Notes: generated from the letters alone by a model not told the origin. DNA of 64,000 nucleotides from Berberis thunbergii (GCA_003290165.1 QNQO01008311.1:124001-188000); one strand, 5' to 3'; positions 10,715 through 23,285 are shown, numbered from the stretch's first letter. Made by a program: numbers and translations.

Positions 10715-11032
10715 ATGTTGTTGAATAAATTTAAGAATTCTATTATACATGTTTTGAGAGATTTTCTTGTTACTTTTGTTGAGTTATTCTATTGGCTGCT
10801 GAAGGTCTACAAAATGGATGCTCAAAGGGTCAAGTGTTCCAATGGCTTCATCGAACCAGGATTTGCAGCAATTGATGCAAGGGAAACCCAACTCTATGTC
10901 AAACTTATCAACTTTCCATCTGCTTCAAACGCAAGCCTTGATTTTCTAGTTTTGGTGTTGTATAGAAACAGTTGTCTGCCAACCTTACGAAAATGCCTTC
11001 TTCCATGTTACCCCTCCAAAATAAGGTCATGA
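10715..11032 (+). other. Open frame of unknown origin in CACTA-1
   Basis: A 105-codon open frame whose second half, from MDAQRVKCSNGFIEPGFAAI onward (10814-11032), has protein-like composition with no stop. I do not recognise the family. It may be one more captured exon, perhaps of the same donor as the GRF piece, or chance. It is followed by a short direct repeat (gatg/ttctttagaaggtcctctt, about 11085 and 11130). Confidence 0.3.
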
Positions 11033-11174
11033 TGTGAATGGTACAATAGATAGAAGAAAGGAAGTAGAAGAAGGAAGATTTAGTCTTTAGAAGGTCCTCT
11101 TCAATAATATGTGTGGTGGAGATGTTCTTTAGAAGGTCCTCTTGTTGTTAGCATACTAATGATGTACTTGATAC

Positions 11175-11197
11175 ATATATATATATATATATATATA
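11175..11197. repeat. (AT)n microsatellite
   Basis: Alternating a/t run of 23 bases. No further function seen. Confidence 0.95.
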
Positions 11198-11384
11198 ATC
11201 TTGCAATCATTACAAATACCACTGTTAATATATACTGATCTAATAAGAAAAACGATTGATTGCAACTATTTCACTTTGTAATGGTTGCAAGATTATTTTA
11301 ATTTGGGTATTAACTGTGGTATTTGAATATTTGGGTTTTATAATCTTATTGGAGGTCATTCATTCGGTGATACTTTTTTATTTA

Positions 11385-11641
11385 TTTAATTAAAAGCAAA
11401 TAAATTTTACATATTGATTTTTGTAAAAAAAAAACATTTGTAACACATCAAGGTGTTGCTAATATTTGAACGTTGTAACATGCTACAGTGTCATTGGACA
11501 ACTGTTACGAAAGTTGAAGGTTGTAACACGTCGGGGCGTTACTAATATTTGTAATGCCAAGATTTGCAAGATGTTTGTGGTGCTACAAAAAGTTTTAGGA
11601 ACAAAGTTAATGTGTTACAAATTGCCATTTATGGTGTAATG
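11385..11641. repeat. Right terminal and subterminal region of CACTA-1
   Basis: Contains aaaacatttgtaacac, gttgctaatatttgaa, aaggttgtaacacgtc and ggaacaaagttaatgtg. It matches the right end of CACTA-2 (62750-63035) almost block for block, apart from small gaps. The terminal tggtgtaatg is one base off the expected form. Confidence 0.82.
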
Positions 11642-11900
11642 AAAAAGTTGTTTCCTAAAGTCCCCATTACTGCCAATGTACACCCTTTCACTATATCTCA
11701 AAACTCCAACATGGTAAGAGTAGTAACCTTGTGTTGGAGATTGCACCAGGAATTGGGCAATAAATTGTGAAGCAAAATGAACATTTTCATAACTTTGACC
11801 ACTTCTTGTAACCAGTGAGGGTGTACATTTGAGATAGCATGACATCCAGCTTGGTTTTATACCAATCTAGAAAGGGTGTTAGTTGCTCTATTGTCTTCTT
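11642..11900 (-). pseudogene. Chromovirus integrase, N-terminal lead-in
   Basis: The minus strand reads GYYSYHVGVLRYSERVYIGS then NGDFRKQL. This is the region just before the integrase zinc domain in gypsy elements ('...G.L.Y.GR..VG....LR...L'). The next residues lie at 1541 and below, beyond CACTA-1. Upstream, toward the RNase H, stops interrupt the frame. Confidence 0.82.
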
Positions 11901-12450
11901 GGCCTCTCTTATAATTTAATATAAATTCAAAACCCAAAGTTTAGTACGCTAGCGTTGCTGCATTAGTGTTGTTAATCGTTGCTTCAAAAAGTATTTGATA
12001 CTTTGTTGATTAATATGAATCACAAAATGGTGTCCAGCCAAATAAGATCTCCACTTTGTTGCTGCCATCACTCTGGCCAAGAGTTCATTCCCATAGGTGG
12101 AGAACCCTAAAGCCTTGTTGTAAAAGGCTATTGGTTGCCTTCTTGCATTAGAACCACCCCTATACCTCTTGCTCATGCATCAGTTTCTAACACAAAGTGT
12201 TCTATAAAATCGAGAAGGGCCAATACCGTTGTAGTGACCATGGCAATTTTGAGTTGTATGAATGCCTCCTCAGCTATAGAAGACCAAAATTATTTTTTTA
12301 TCTTTCTTAAGCTTGTCAGTGAAAAAATAAACATGCTTATAGTGCCATATCCATTAACAAACCGCAAGTTGTACCCAATGAGACCTAAAAATCCTTTTTA
12401 TTTCTTCAAGGTGTTGGGTTTATGCCAAGATTTCGCATGACTTCAGTTTT
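11901..12450 (-). pseudogene. Chromovirus RNase H domain
   Basis: The minus strand has FVLETDA followed by a stop and ARGIGVVLMQEG, the start of a gypsy RNase H with its first catalytic Asp. It then gives QPIAFYNKALG, STYGNELLARVMAATKWRSY with the catalytic Glu, LAGHHFVIHINQQSIKYF with Asp replaced by Asn, and the tail. Frame changes and stops interrupt it. The domain would remove RNA from the RNA:DNA hybrid during reverse transcription. Confidence 0.85.
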
Positions 12451-13110
12451 TGTTGGATCTGCTGCTACTCTCTGTCTGGTAATGAGATGCTCCAAGTAGT
12501 CCAATTGTTGCTACCTAAAACTACATTTTGAGGGCTTGGCAAAGAGCTGATGTTGTCTCAATTGTTGGAGAGTGGTTCTTAAGTTAGTAATGTAGGACTG
12601 CATATTAGGCCTGTGCACAAGAATATTATCAAAGAATACCAAAATAAAATTTCTCGAGTAAGGTTAAAAAATTACATTCAATATAGCTTGAAACATTACT
12701 GGAGTGTTAGTGAATCCAAAGGGCATCACTTTAAATTCATAATAGCCCCGATGGGTTCTAAATGCAGTGTTGAAAATATCATTCTCATAGACTCTAATTT
12801 GATGATAGCCTGCCCTTAAATCGATTTTCGTGAACAATTGAGCCCCATGCAACTCATCGATAATTGACATTGGGAATTTATCTTTAATGGTGAGATCATT
12901 CAGCTTCCTATAATTGACACTAAACCGCTAACTTCAGTCCTTTTTTATTAAAAAGACTGGTGATGCAATGGAAAACGACTCTTTTGAATGAGTCCAGACT
13001 GCAACATTTCCCAAATGAGTTGGTCAATAATGCCTTTCTGCATGTGAGGGTACTTGTATGGCCTTTGATTTGTGGGAAAACATTGGGTTTTAGGGGTATA
13101 TGGCGATAAA
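12451..13110 (-). pseudogene. Chromovirus reverse transcriptase
   Basis: The open segment 12664-12870 gives [20 protein letters not shown] (palm motif with the first catalytic Asp), [18 protein letters not shown] and [13 protein letters not shown]. Downstream at about 12610-12640 the active-site box reads FFDN instead of F/YxDD, so the second Asp is lost. Upstream the fingers region (about 12880-13100) is present but broken. The RT cannot be active. Confidence 0.9.
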
Positions 13111-13876
13111 GTGATCGGTGAGATGGGAACTCTTTAGGTTCTGAAAAAAAAAAACATCTTGGAATTCATCTAATAGGGCTTGAAGAGGAGCTAGTGTATC
13201 CTGGTTGATGGAGTAGCCGAAATAGAAAACACTTGACCAAATAGCCCATAAGAAATTTTTTTCAGAAACCTTTTAAGGGCACGTCCTGACATCAATTTTA
13301 AAGAAGCCTACTCTTGTCCTCCCTTTAATCTGATATTTTTACAATTTTTTTAAAGGATACCAATAATTTTTGAAAGTTGATAAAAACACATCTCCACAAA
13401 TGTTTAGCCAGTCACCTCATCCACCTAATGGTAATAACCTCTACAAATTGATGACTCACATTTCCCATTTGAGGATAAATAAATATACTTATTATTTTCT
13501 CTATTAGCCGCAGTAACGAACATGCGAACAGTTGGCTCTGTAGTAAACCCCATTTGTCTAGCCACATTAGGGTTAAAAATACATGTGGGTAGACTCTGAA
13601 TCAATTAGTATGGTTATAGGCCGTTTCTTGGAGAAACACTTGGATCCTAATAGTGTTTTGGCTAACATTTCAGTCAATGCATGGACTGAAATCTCCATGT
13701 CAGTTTCTATCTGTTGCAACAAATCTTCTTTTTCACTTTCGATTCTTTGTTTCTCTTCGATCCCCTCTTCACTAGCTACTAGCTGATATAGTTGTTGGGT
13801 TTTGCATTGATGCCCAAATTTCCACTTCTCATCATAGTTGTAACACAACCTTTTTTCTCTTCTAGCTCTCATTTAG
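13111..13876 (-). pseudogene. Chromovirus zinc knuckle and aspartic protease
   Basis: The open segment 13573-13872 begins RARREKRLCYNYDEKWKFGH QCK. The gag zinc knuckle would be C-x2-C-x4-H-x4-C, but its second Cys is Tyr here. After an acidic linker comes ISVHALTEML and ITILIDSESTHMYF, the retropepsin active site, with the usual D-S/T-G changed to D-S-E. Below 13573 a few recognisable protease/linker residues continue with stops. Its upstream frame (PIKKL...) is on the far side of the Athila-type insertion at about 21535, matching the order expected for the family. Confidence 0.85.
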
Positions 13877-13881
13877 GCACC

Positions 13882-15516
13882 TGATGCACTATTTTACTAG
13901 CACACAACTTAATACACTGCTATGTAGTTATAGTAAAGAATAAATAGGGATCGTTTTAGACCAAGAGTTAGAGGGCTCGGTAACTAACACTAAGGGTAAC
14001 TAAAAGACAACTAACAAACTAAATAAGAAAATGTCGGGGGATTGAGTTTTTTGTAATTTCAAACTAAGAAGATTACTGTAAGACTAATAAAAACTTGAGG
14101 GAAGTGGATGATAAGAAATTAGGTAAGGGTTTTATCTCCACACACTTGACTTATGCTTATGAACTAAACTACAAAAATCTCTTATTAACTCGTGAAAAAC
14201 AATACTCAGAATTAACCGTGACCGCACTGCATTAACCTTATTATTTTCTCAAATTCGTTGAATTAAACTAATGGTCGCTTTCAAACTATTCTTTTCATGT
14301 TATCTAATCAGAAATCTCAAGTTAGAATAATAATCCAACATCATTAAGTTGAATGAAAAATATGAACATTGACTAGGCAATACAAGTATGATTAGCATAT
14401 TGTTCTAAACCTCGGTTTTTACTTAACCTTACCAACTTTCCTTGGTATTTACTAGTGAATATAGGATTATAACGATTAGGTGAAACTCTCTTATATTCTA
14501 GCATCAAATCCTAGCATGCTTACTAAGTTGACCACCTTAACAAACATACAAAAAAAATTTATCTATAAAGCAGTTAAGCAAAACACAATCACTAATCAAC
14601 AAGGAAATATTGAATTCAATTGATTCAGAAAACACATGTTTGGGGCTTTGAATCCACCCCTAGCTAAAAGGGATTTTAGCTAAACATATTAATCATGTTC
14701 AAACAATAGTCCATAATCAATATCAAACTAAATACGAAAAAGTTGAAAGAAAACACTATCAACAATGCGTGGTGATGCTAAGTAGGATTTTGGGGGTGCG
14801 GATAGTGGTAAGAAGAGAGTTTAATTTTCTTGTTCTTCCTCATGATCTCTGCTATGTTCCTGGTTGTGACTAAAGAATGAGGGATCAACTACTAGAAGAG
14901 AGACTCTGCGAGGATGAGAGAGAAGGCGACAGTGGCGATGGGCTTCCTGATTTGTGACAAACACAAAAATGAAGGCGGGATAGAGTGGTGATGGGTTGAG
15001 GGTATGGCTGTGACAGATTGTGAAGGTGATAGAGGGTTGGACAATGATTGTCTGGGTTGATGGAGACAACGGGTCTATGTGGTGCTGAAGAATGTGCGCG
15101 AGGATGATGGTGGAGGTCTGTGGCGTTGGCTGGATTGCAAGATGATCAGATAGAGAAATAGATAAACAATGAATGGCAAAGAACGGGAGGGATGAGAAGA
15201 TCTGGACTATTATGGCTCTGTGCATGACTATGGATGGAGGCTTGCGGCTGCGTGATTGCAAGGAGGGGTGATCTCTCCAAATCCAAGTATTGTCCCTTTT
15301 ATACACATTCTCTGTAGGTTTCCTATTTCGTGTAATTTCCTTTCACCACAAGTATTTCTACATTGCCAATTTACATCTTTTCGCTTCTTTCTGGAATTTT
15401 GGTATTGGCAACCTACAAAAAAACAAAATATTAACTACTACCGTAATTAACAAGAAATAACAAAATATATATATATATAAACAATTAAATAAAATTGCAT
15501 TAATATGCTCATATCA
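13882..15516 (-). repeat. 3' LTR of the Athila-type element
   Basis: Begins tgatgcactattttactagc and ends atgctcatatca on the plus strand. It matches the right LTR throughout with scattered differences and small indels, so the insertion is not recent. A TATA-like box (tataaaagg on the minus strand, about 15295-15303) marks a probable promoter reading leftward. Confidence 0.88.
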
Positions 15517-15528
15517 AATTCCCCCGCA
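15517..15528 (-). other. Polypurine tract of the Athila-type element
   Basis: Plus strand aattcccccgca, i.e. a purine-rich tgcgggggaatt on the element strand, abutting the 3' LTR. It would prime plus-strand DNA synthesis. Confidence 0.75.
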
Positions 15529-17380
15529 CTTATCTTATGCTAGTCCTCGAGCAAATCAAAGAAAAAAAGTTAAAGACTCAATCTATACTTTTCAACATTT
15601 GTCTCACAAATTTTCAACATGACATGATAAGATTCTTTACAAACACAAGATTAATTCCACATCATTCGAAAACTAATACACATTCATAACAATGATACAA
15701 AAATTCACAATTAGATCAATCTATGCAACATGTGAAATTCAACACATGCCATAAAAAAATTAACTCAAAAATCTTACTGGATGCACTCCTTTTTTTATGA
15801 TTACTTTTCACTCTTCCTATTCTAGTTATATGTGAGAGAATTGATGTAAAAGGGAAGTGAATTGCTCACATATGAATAACAAAAAAGAAATGCATTTTCT
15901 GACATATTTGTTTTCCTCGGATATATGATCTCATGGAAGGAATACTACTACTTGAATGCAAAAACTAGTGACACCATACGATCATACCTCATTCAAAACT
16001 CCAAATCACGAAATTATACAGCACACTCAATCAAAAGGTCTTAATTTAGGTTGTAATGGGGCCAAGTGATCAAGGGAAGAGAAAGAATGGATAATGAATT
16101 ACAAAGGGATTAAAGAAATGGCGAAAACATGCAATAAGATTAGAGACACTAGAAAGGAACCACATAGTTCAAGACATCAACAAAAATGCAACACTGATAC
16201 ATCATCTCATGTAGGAAAGGGAGGAGGTGGCCTACTGAACTATCTACCATAAAGGCCTTCCCCTACACTTGATTCTACATACCTTGAACCATAATAAAGT
16301 CTCTGCAAATCAAATTATGCTTCACTCTTCTGATTAGGTTAGGTATGAAAAATGAGGGTAATAAAACTAAAAGGCTAAACGGGGGTTAACCTAAAGGAAA
16401 TATATCATGGATTATGCTTATTTGGCAATGGTGAAAACTAGGTGCTTTTATCATGTCGTGCAATTCAATATAATGTTTTGAGCGAAATTAATAAAAGTTC
16501 TAGTGTTTAATTCTTAATTATGAAAGCAATCCAAGTAGCAACCAAAGCAAACAAAAATGAGATCATGCAACGAATTATTATTGACAAAAGAAATGAAAAA
16601 TGAACTAACTATAAACCCTCAAAATCGAGGAACAGTAGGCTCAAAACTCATATATGGGTTATATTGAATTAAATTTCATTAAGCATACTATGAGTACCAA
16701 TTATTCAGTTGATTACATGTGAATCCACATATGATAATCATGAATAAGAATTAACCAAATAATAATGTTGGACCTTAAATCATACTTATAAATCACCTTA
16801 AATTCATGCAATTAAAACCCAACTCTCATCATTGTGTTGGAAAGTATCATAAGACTCAAAACAGACTGACAGTTTGTTCTAATTTTTTTTCAAAACAAAA
16901 ACAACGTTTTTCCCCCCGCACTTAAACCTAACATTGTCCTCAATGTTGACAGATTATAGCACATGCAAACAAAGATGTAAAACAAACAACTAACAAACAA
17001 AAACAAAAATAACAAAAATGAAATAAGGGGATAGAGAAAGCAAATTTGATTTGGTTGCCTACCAAGAAGCGTTTGTTTTAACATCATGCAGCCTGACGGT
17101 ATCTCCGATTAATTCTCAGAATCAGTGGGAATATGGAGTGATATGTCATCCCATGTCATGCTTCACAAGTGACTCATAATAGGGCTTATGTCAATGCCCT
17201 TTCACCTCAAACTCCTTACCAATTGTGACACTCTTAATTTGTATAGCAACACGGGGAAAACATTAGTAAGAATAAAATGACCAACCCATTTAGAACGTAA
17301 ATTACCAACTCTAAGAATGATTGGGAAAGCAAGACTTTCTTTCCAACAACAAAAGTATTTCCACGAATCATCTTATCATG
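15529..17380. other. Athila-type element interior without pol
   Basis: AT-rich sequence with no RT, RNase H or integrase motif in any frame I examined. The phrase near 16914, repeated in weaker form at 15521, is the tail sequence found before the 3' end in this group. The pol region is therefore deleted, not simply mutated. Confidence 0.7.
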
Positions 17381-17385
17381 AAAAA

Positions 17386-18079
17386 CTATGGTGTTCCCCT
17401 TGTAAATGTTTTACTTTCATAGGCCTTATTCCAAATCTCTTCAAGCTCATTCAGCTGCAATCTATTACATTTCTTTGTGTCATAGGGAACTATATTGCTC
17501 TCATATCCAACGGTAGTAGATGACGGTCTCAAGTTCATTCCCGTTCCTGCCTCTAACAATTTTTGGGCCAAATTATCAATCACATTAATAGAGAAACAAA
17601 AATGATTATCAGTAGGATACCTAGTGACTTCAAAAATAATGAAGCCAATCTCGTCACCGTCAAACTCCATGGTCAATTTCCCTGCATATACATCAATCTT
17701 TGTCCTTGCCATTTTCAAAAAAAAAAGGCGACCAAAAATAAGTGGTACAGGTGCTGAAAATGTCGAATCATCCATCTCGAGAACATAGAAATCCATCGGA
17801 AAAATTAAATGGTTAACTTGCACAAAAACATCTTCCAACTAACCTCGAGGATACGCGTTAGAATGGTTAGCTAATTGAATAATAACACCATCATTTTTAA
17901 TACCGAGATTCATAGAACGATAAACATAATACAATAAAGGAAGCACCTAAGTCTAACATTGCATGTTCAATTTTAGTATTACCAATTACACGAGGGATAG
18001 TGAAACTACTCGGATCCTTACACTTAGGCGAAAATTTACTCTGAATAACTGCTAAAATATTCTCACTCACCCTTACCAC
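17386..18079 (-). pseudogene. Athila-type protease region
   Basis: Segment 17897-18079 reads CKDPSSFTIPRVIGNTKIEH AMLDLGASFIVL. The DLGAS motif is the aspartic protease active site in the form used by Athila elements. After a stop and frame change, 17386-17838 (150 codons open) continues EDVFVQVNHLIFPMDFYVLE MDD and ARTKIDVYAGKLTMEFDGDE, the protease's second half and link to RT. The frame ends near 17386, and what follows is not RT. The protease would cut the polyprotein; it is broken here. Confidence 0.85.
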
Positions 18080-18119
18080 TTCTCTGTCTTGAAGTCATCT
18101 CTTTGTGATGCAAAGTTCC

Positions 18120-19490
18120 TTAAAAAAATTGCATACTTAGACATTTTCTTAATAGCATCAAGAAACGAAATATTAACCTGGACTTTTCGAAAGGTTTCCA
18201 AGATTTCCTTCTCCTATTCATCATTCTTAGACTTGGCAAACCTACCTGGGAAAGGCATAAAAGACAAATAAGGATCAATAGAAACTGGATTTGAAACATC
18301 ACCTTCTTACCTTGGGGTTTTTGTGACTCAACAGTGGGTGAAAGACTGCCCGAATTCGGCTTTGGTTGGCTCTGCTTGGTTAATGCTTTGGCCGGATCCT
18401 CATCCTTAATTTGCCTACCATTTCTTAGTGAAATGGCTTTTGCAGTTTCAAACATTCCTTTTAGATTTTGAATGGTAGAACTAGGAAATTTTCTTTGCTC
18501 ACAAATTTGCCCATAAACTTAGTTATCGGTCTCATTTGTAGCTTTAAATCTGCTATATCCTTTGTTTGGTTCTGCTGAGAAATATTTAACGATTTCAAAA
18601 TCTCATCATAATTACGAGACGTATCTGAATTTTGCTAAGGTGATTCTGGCGGCCTCTGGAAGAAACGAGAGAGCGACCTAGTATAGGCTTGTTGCTGAGG
18701 CTATTCTGAATTATTCCATCCAAAGTTGGGATGATTTTTCCACCCTTCAATATAAGTGTTAGATTAAGGGTTATTCCTATGGTGATTCTACCCCTAAAAA
18801 CCCACAACATTAACACTTTCTCAACCGTCATTCTCAATCAGCTGAGGACATTGATCATATGCATGTCCTCACAAAGTGCACAAGCTACAAACTTGTGCAA
18901 CTCCTAGCACTTTTAGCTTTCCTAGAGCCTGAGAGCCTAAGACACAAGTGAAGTAAGATTAGCATATTGAGCTTCTAAATTAGAAGTGGTGCTTACTTCA
19001 TGGACTTTTCGTGGAGGCTCTCCAATTCGTTCATACTGTTGGGCCTTCAAGGCTCGGTTTGCAATTAAAACTCCTCCTGCTGCTGCATCTAACATTTGTC
19101 GTTCAAGAGGAAACAATCTTTCATAAAAGTATTGAATCAGGAGTTCATATTTCATCTGGTGTTGCAGACATGATGCTATGAGAGTTTTGAAACTCTCATA
19201 ATATGCTAGATATGATTCTTCGAACCCTGTTGAATACCACTGATTTTCTTCCTCAACAAGATGATTCTCGAAGTTGAGAGGAATTTCTCTAGAAATACCT
19301 TCTTCATGCTATCCCAGGAGTATATTGTTTCGAAAGGTAGTACATAGAGCCAATCTTTAGCGTTGTCAGTCAGATAAAAGGGAAAGGCTCGTAGCTTCAT
19401 GATGTTCTCACCCACAGTGATTGGTGTCATACTGGAGCATACAACCTCAAATTCCTTTAGATGTTTCCATAAAAAGGCCATGGTACTCGA
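18120..19490 (-). pseudogene. Athila-type gag
   Basis: Segment 19206-19481 has HLKEFEVVCSSM, KLRAFPFYLTDNAKDWLYVL P and WDSMKKVFLEKFLSTSRIIL LRKKI, the capsid-like retrotransposon gag domain with the Athila spelling. 18937-19155 continues LLIQYFYERLFPLERQMLDA AAGG. 18595-18837 and 18120-18455 hold the low-complexity tail (PQGKK, KNGRQ-like wording) before the protease. Stops and frame changes separate the pieces. Gag would form the particle that packages the element RNA. Confidence 0.85.
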
Positions 19491-19863
19491 AATATGGTGA
19501 AATAGGCTAGATTTAAGCCCGACCGACTTTGTCTTGCCCTATGCTGTTATTGGATACTGAATGCACAGGGGTGCGGTATTATCCAAGGTGGATGCAGAAA
19601 GTTCCTTAATAGACATGTTGTCTACCATGTTGAGCTCTTATGATTCAAATTCAGAGCTAGACATTTGTGATTTTTTTGTTTCTCTCCTACGTCTGCTAAA
19701 TGTTTTCTTAGGCTCTGTATCGTACTCTAATAAGTACTCATCAGATCTCCTATTGCGCACGAACTAGAACATGAGATTTAGACAGAAAGGAAAAGAATTA
19801 ATAAAAAAATTTTACTTTAAAATATAATAAGACAACTAATGAAGTAATTAGGAATTTTACTAA

Positions 19864-19881
19864 TCCCCAGCAACGACGCCA
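19864..19881 (-). other. Primer binding site (tRNA-Asp type) of the Athila-type element
   Basis: The minus strand TGGCGTCGTTGCTGGGGA lies five bases from the 5' LTR. It is the usual Athila primer site with small changes. Confidence 0.82.
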
Positions 19882-19886
19882 AAAAT

Positions 19887-21524
19887 TGATGCACTGTTTT
19901 ACTAGCACGCAACTTGATACCTTGTTTTGTAGTCGTAGTAAAGAATAAGCACGGATTGTTCTAGATCGGGGATTAGAGGGCTCGCTAACTAACACTAAGG
20001 ATAACTAAAAGACAACTAACAAACTAAATAAAACAAATTGGGGGATTGTATTTTTTTTAATTTTAAACTAAGAAGATTATTGTAAGACTAATAAAAACTT
20101 GAGGGAAATAGATGATGAGAATATAGCTAATGATGAGAATATAGCTAAAAGTTTTATCTCCACATACCAAACGTATGCTCATGAACTAAACTCCAAATAT
20201 TTTTTACTAACTCGTAAAGGACAATGCTCATGATTAACCATGACTGCACTGCATTAACCTTATTATTTTCCCAAATTCGTTGAATTAAACTATGCGTCAC
20301 TTAAAAACTGTTCTTTTCATGCTATCTAATCAGGAATCACAAGTTACAATAACAATTCAAGATCATTAAGTTCTATGAAAAATATGAACATTGACTAGGC
20401 AATTACAAATATGATCATCATCTTGTTCTAAACATTGATTCTTATTTAACCTTACCAACGTTCCTTGCTATTTACTACTTGTGAATGTTGGATTATAACG
20501 ATTAGGGTAAACACTCATATACTCTAGCACCAAATCCTAGCATGCTTACTAAGTTTACCACCTTAACAACATAAAAAAAAAGTTCTTTATAAAGTAGTTA
20601 AGCAAAACATAATCAATAATCATCAAGGAAAGATTGAATTCGATTAATTCACAAAACACTTGTTCAAGGTTTTGAATCCACCCTAGCTAAAAGATAGTTA
20701 GACATATTAATCATGTTCAAACAATAGTCCATAATCAAATATCAAACTAAACAAGAAAATAGTTGAGAGAAAACGTTGTCGCTGATGTATGGTGGTGCCA
20801 AGTGGGATTTTGGGGGTGCAAATAGCAGTAATAAGAGAGTTTTAATTCTCTTCTTCCTCATTATCTTTGATTTGTTCTTAGTTGTGAATGAATAAGGAAG
20901 GATCGATTGCTGGAAGAGAGACTTTGTGAAGGTGAGAGAGAAGGCAACAATGGCGATGGGTTTCTTGATTTGCGACAAACAGAAAGATAAGACGAGATAG
21001 AGTTGTGATGGGTTTAGGGTTGGTTGTGTCATGTTGTGAAGGTGATAGAGGGTTGGACGATGATTGTCTTGGATGGTGGAGATGAAGAGTCTGTGTTGGT
21101 GCTGAAGACTGTGCGTGAGGATGATGGTGATGATCTGTGGCGTTGGCTTGATTGCGAGATGAACAGGGAGATAAAGTGATGAACAATGGATGGCGAATAA
21201 CAGAAGGGATGAAAAGATCTGAACTATGATGTCTCTGTGCGTGACTATGGAAGAGGCTTGCGGCTTCGTGATTGCGAGTAGGGGTGATCTCTCCACAGCC
21301 AAGTATTGTCCCTTTTTATACACATTCTCTGTAGGTTTCCTATTTCGTGTAATTTCCTTTCACCACAAGTATTTCTATATTGCCAATTCACATCTTTTAG
21401 CTTCTTTCTGGAATTTTAGTTTTACAAAAACACAAAAATGGAAATTACAACCATAATTAACGAGAAATAGCCAAAAATATATTAAGAAACAATTCAATAA
21501 AGTCGCATAAATATGCCTCTATCA
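19887..21524 (-). repeat. 5' LTR of the Athila-type element
   Basis: Begins tgatgcactgttttactagc and ends atgcctctatca. A TATA-like box on the minus strand sits near 21315-21323 at the same place as in the other LTR. It contains a duplicated phrase (gatgagaatatagcta, about 20113 and 20130). Confidence 0.88.
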
Positions 21525-21529
21525 ACACC

Positions 21530-22423
21530 ATTTAACTTCTTAATTGGTAGTGTTGTTGAGAAGGCCTTATTGGTGTTAGTGGGTTTTGATTGGGTTTAAA
21601 GGTGATATGAAGTTTAGGATTTGAATTAGAAGTAGTTGTATCCTTATTGGAGGGGTTGGATTGGAGAAATAAGACGTGGTTGCCGCAAAGGTTTTGGAGT
21701 AAGATTTAGTTATCTTGCCTTGTGCTTCTAAGGCACTCTATTGCATCCTGGCCAAATATAAAACTTGAGTCAATCTCAGAGGCCTAAACATTTGTACTGA
21801 AGCCTTAATTTCTTCCTTCAATCCACATAAAAACTTAAGAGCATAATATTCTTCACTGAGCTGTTTGTTTTTCATCACCATCAAGGTCTTAAGTTCCTCA
21901 AACTTTTTGTAGTACTCCTCAACTAAATCAGTTTGAGTCAATTTGTTAAAGCTCCCCACATAATTCTCCTGTACAACATCCTCAATTTAATCTCAAAAAC
22001 AAATGTCCTCCAATAATTCCTCCCAATCCATGAATTCCTTACCAGCCTTGTAGTCGAGAAACCAGAATCTACTTTACCCACAAAATGCATTGATGCTATA
22101 TTAATTTTCTGAGTCTCATCCACAACATGTAATTCAAAATATTGATTGCATTTTCTAGCCCAATTTCTAGGGTTAGATCATCAAATGTGGAAATCTAATC
22201 TTGAGGGTTCTAAAAAACTTACCTACATACTCCATGGTGGAAGAATGTTGTCTGTTGAAGTGTGATCTACTCCCTCCATTATCTCTAATCACCTCTTTGT
22301 GCCCTTTGCCGCATTCATTTCTACTTTCTTGATGTTTTTGCTTCACATTCTGAAACGCTTCATCCAACAACAAAAACAATTGCTCGAAACGATTTTTGAT
22401 CCGTTTATCGGACCCCTCTCAAG
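21530..22423 (-). pseudogene. Chromovirus gag, main part
   Basis: Segment 22173-22379 begins FLLLDEAFQNVKQKHQES and ends KFFRTLKIRFPHLM. This is the linker into the gag domain, whose ancestral wording is 'R..KLDFP.F'. Segments 21938-22123 and 21738-21959 give ASMHFVGKV, then TQTDLVEEYYKKFEELKTL and EYYALKFLCGLKEEIKASV, the retrotransposon gag helices, in shifted frames. The lower end (21530-21560) reads PIKKL just before the Athila-type insertion and leads into the zinc knuckle at 13872. The gene start lies at 25899, beyond the hAT insertion. Confidence 0.85.
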
Positions 22424-22514
22424 TAGGGGTGGGCACGGTCCGGATCGGTTCCAAATTTGGAGGAACCTAACTCGAACCGTTTAAAAATAACGGATCCGGT
22501 CCGGTCCGGATCCC

Positions 22515-22605
22515 CTCATTTTGAACATTGGAACCGAACCTAACTCGAACCGTTTGGAACGGTCCGGTTCCTACGGTTCCAAACGGTTCCAATGTTCAAA
22601 ATGAG
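22515..22605. repeat. 22-base perfect inverted repeat in the hAT subterminal zone
   Basis: Bases 22515-22536 and 22584-22605 are exact reverse complements (they begin ctcattttgaac and end gttcaaaatgag), separated by 47 bases of cggttcc-type repeats that can extend the stem. Confidence 0.9.
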
Positions 22606-23285
22606 AGAAATCTTACAAACAACTAAAGACAACAAACCGACGCGAGTTTTTTCCACTGCTGCAACAACTGAGCTGAGCGCATAGATTACAAATTACAATT
22701 ACATACCTGCTGGCTGCTGCAAGCTGCAACAACTGAACTGAGCTGACTGCTGAGCTTCGGTTGGCACTCATTTACTTCTAAAAGTAGAAGACAAGGTAAT
22801 GAAGGAATTGCAATCTTATATGCTGAGTTAATAGAAATTAATGCATTCATAAACTTATGTTGATCTTCAAGGCAGAAACAATACGAAATCCAGTAATCGA
22901 TATTTGACTTTCAAGCAAAAGTAGTTGAATGGTATGTGATCACTGGTACTTAAAAACAACGATAATTTCGTAACCAATCTCAACTTTCTTGTTAACAAGA
23001 AGCACCTCTTGACATTATAACTTATAAGCTCTACTCAGATCAAAGGCAAACCATTACCTCAGAATAAAAGATACCATATCTGTTTTTACTTCACTGCAAA
23101 ATCATTGATGATGCTTTACTAAAGAGTTATCGTCCAACTACAATAAACAGAGAAGAGCCCAAGCATACATGGCTTCATACAAGGTAACTGCAAATGTCAT
23201 AGTGAAACATAATATTTATGTATAGAAGCAGAGACGTCATACTCTTTTTAGTATTGAAAAGCATGAGAATGGTAAGGAAGGACGT

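Larger units (their letters stand above)
13882..21524 (-). mobile_element. Athila-type LTR retrotransposon lacking RT and integrase
   Basis: Two long LTRs (13882-15516, 1635 bp; 19887-21524, 1638 bp) are flanked by gcacc (13877-13881) and acacc (21525-21529), a 5-bp target duplication with one change. A primer site for tRNA-Asp type (TGGCGTCGTTGCTGGGGA on the minus strand, 19864-19881) borders the right LTR, so it runs right to left. Gag and protease are present in decayed form, but the 1.8 kb between the protease and the 3' LTR has no RT, RNase H or integrase. The phrase at 16914-16940 (cccccgcacttaaacctaac) is typical of the tail of this group. It is a deletion derivative, inserted in the chromovirus between gag and the zinc knuckle. 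Confidence 0.87.

Noticed and set aside
14821..15306. 161-codon open frame in the Athila-type 3' LTR (and a 193-codon partner at 20742-21323 in the 5' LTR)
   Set aside because: Both begin at an ATG inside the TATA box (ATGTATAAAA), upstream of any transcript start, and encode low-complexity His/Ser/Leu/Pro runs. Presence in both LTRs only reflects LTR identity.
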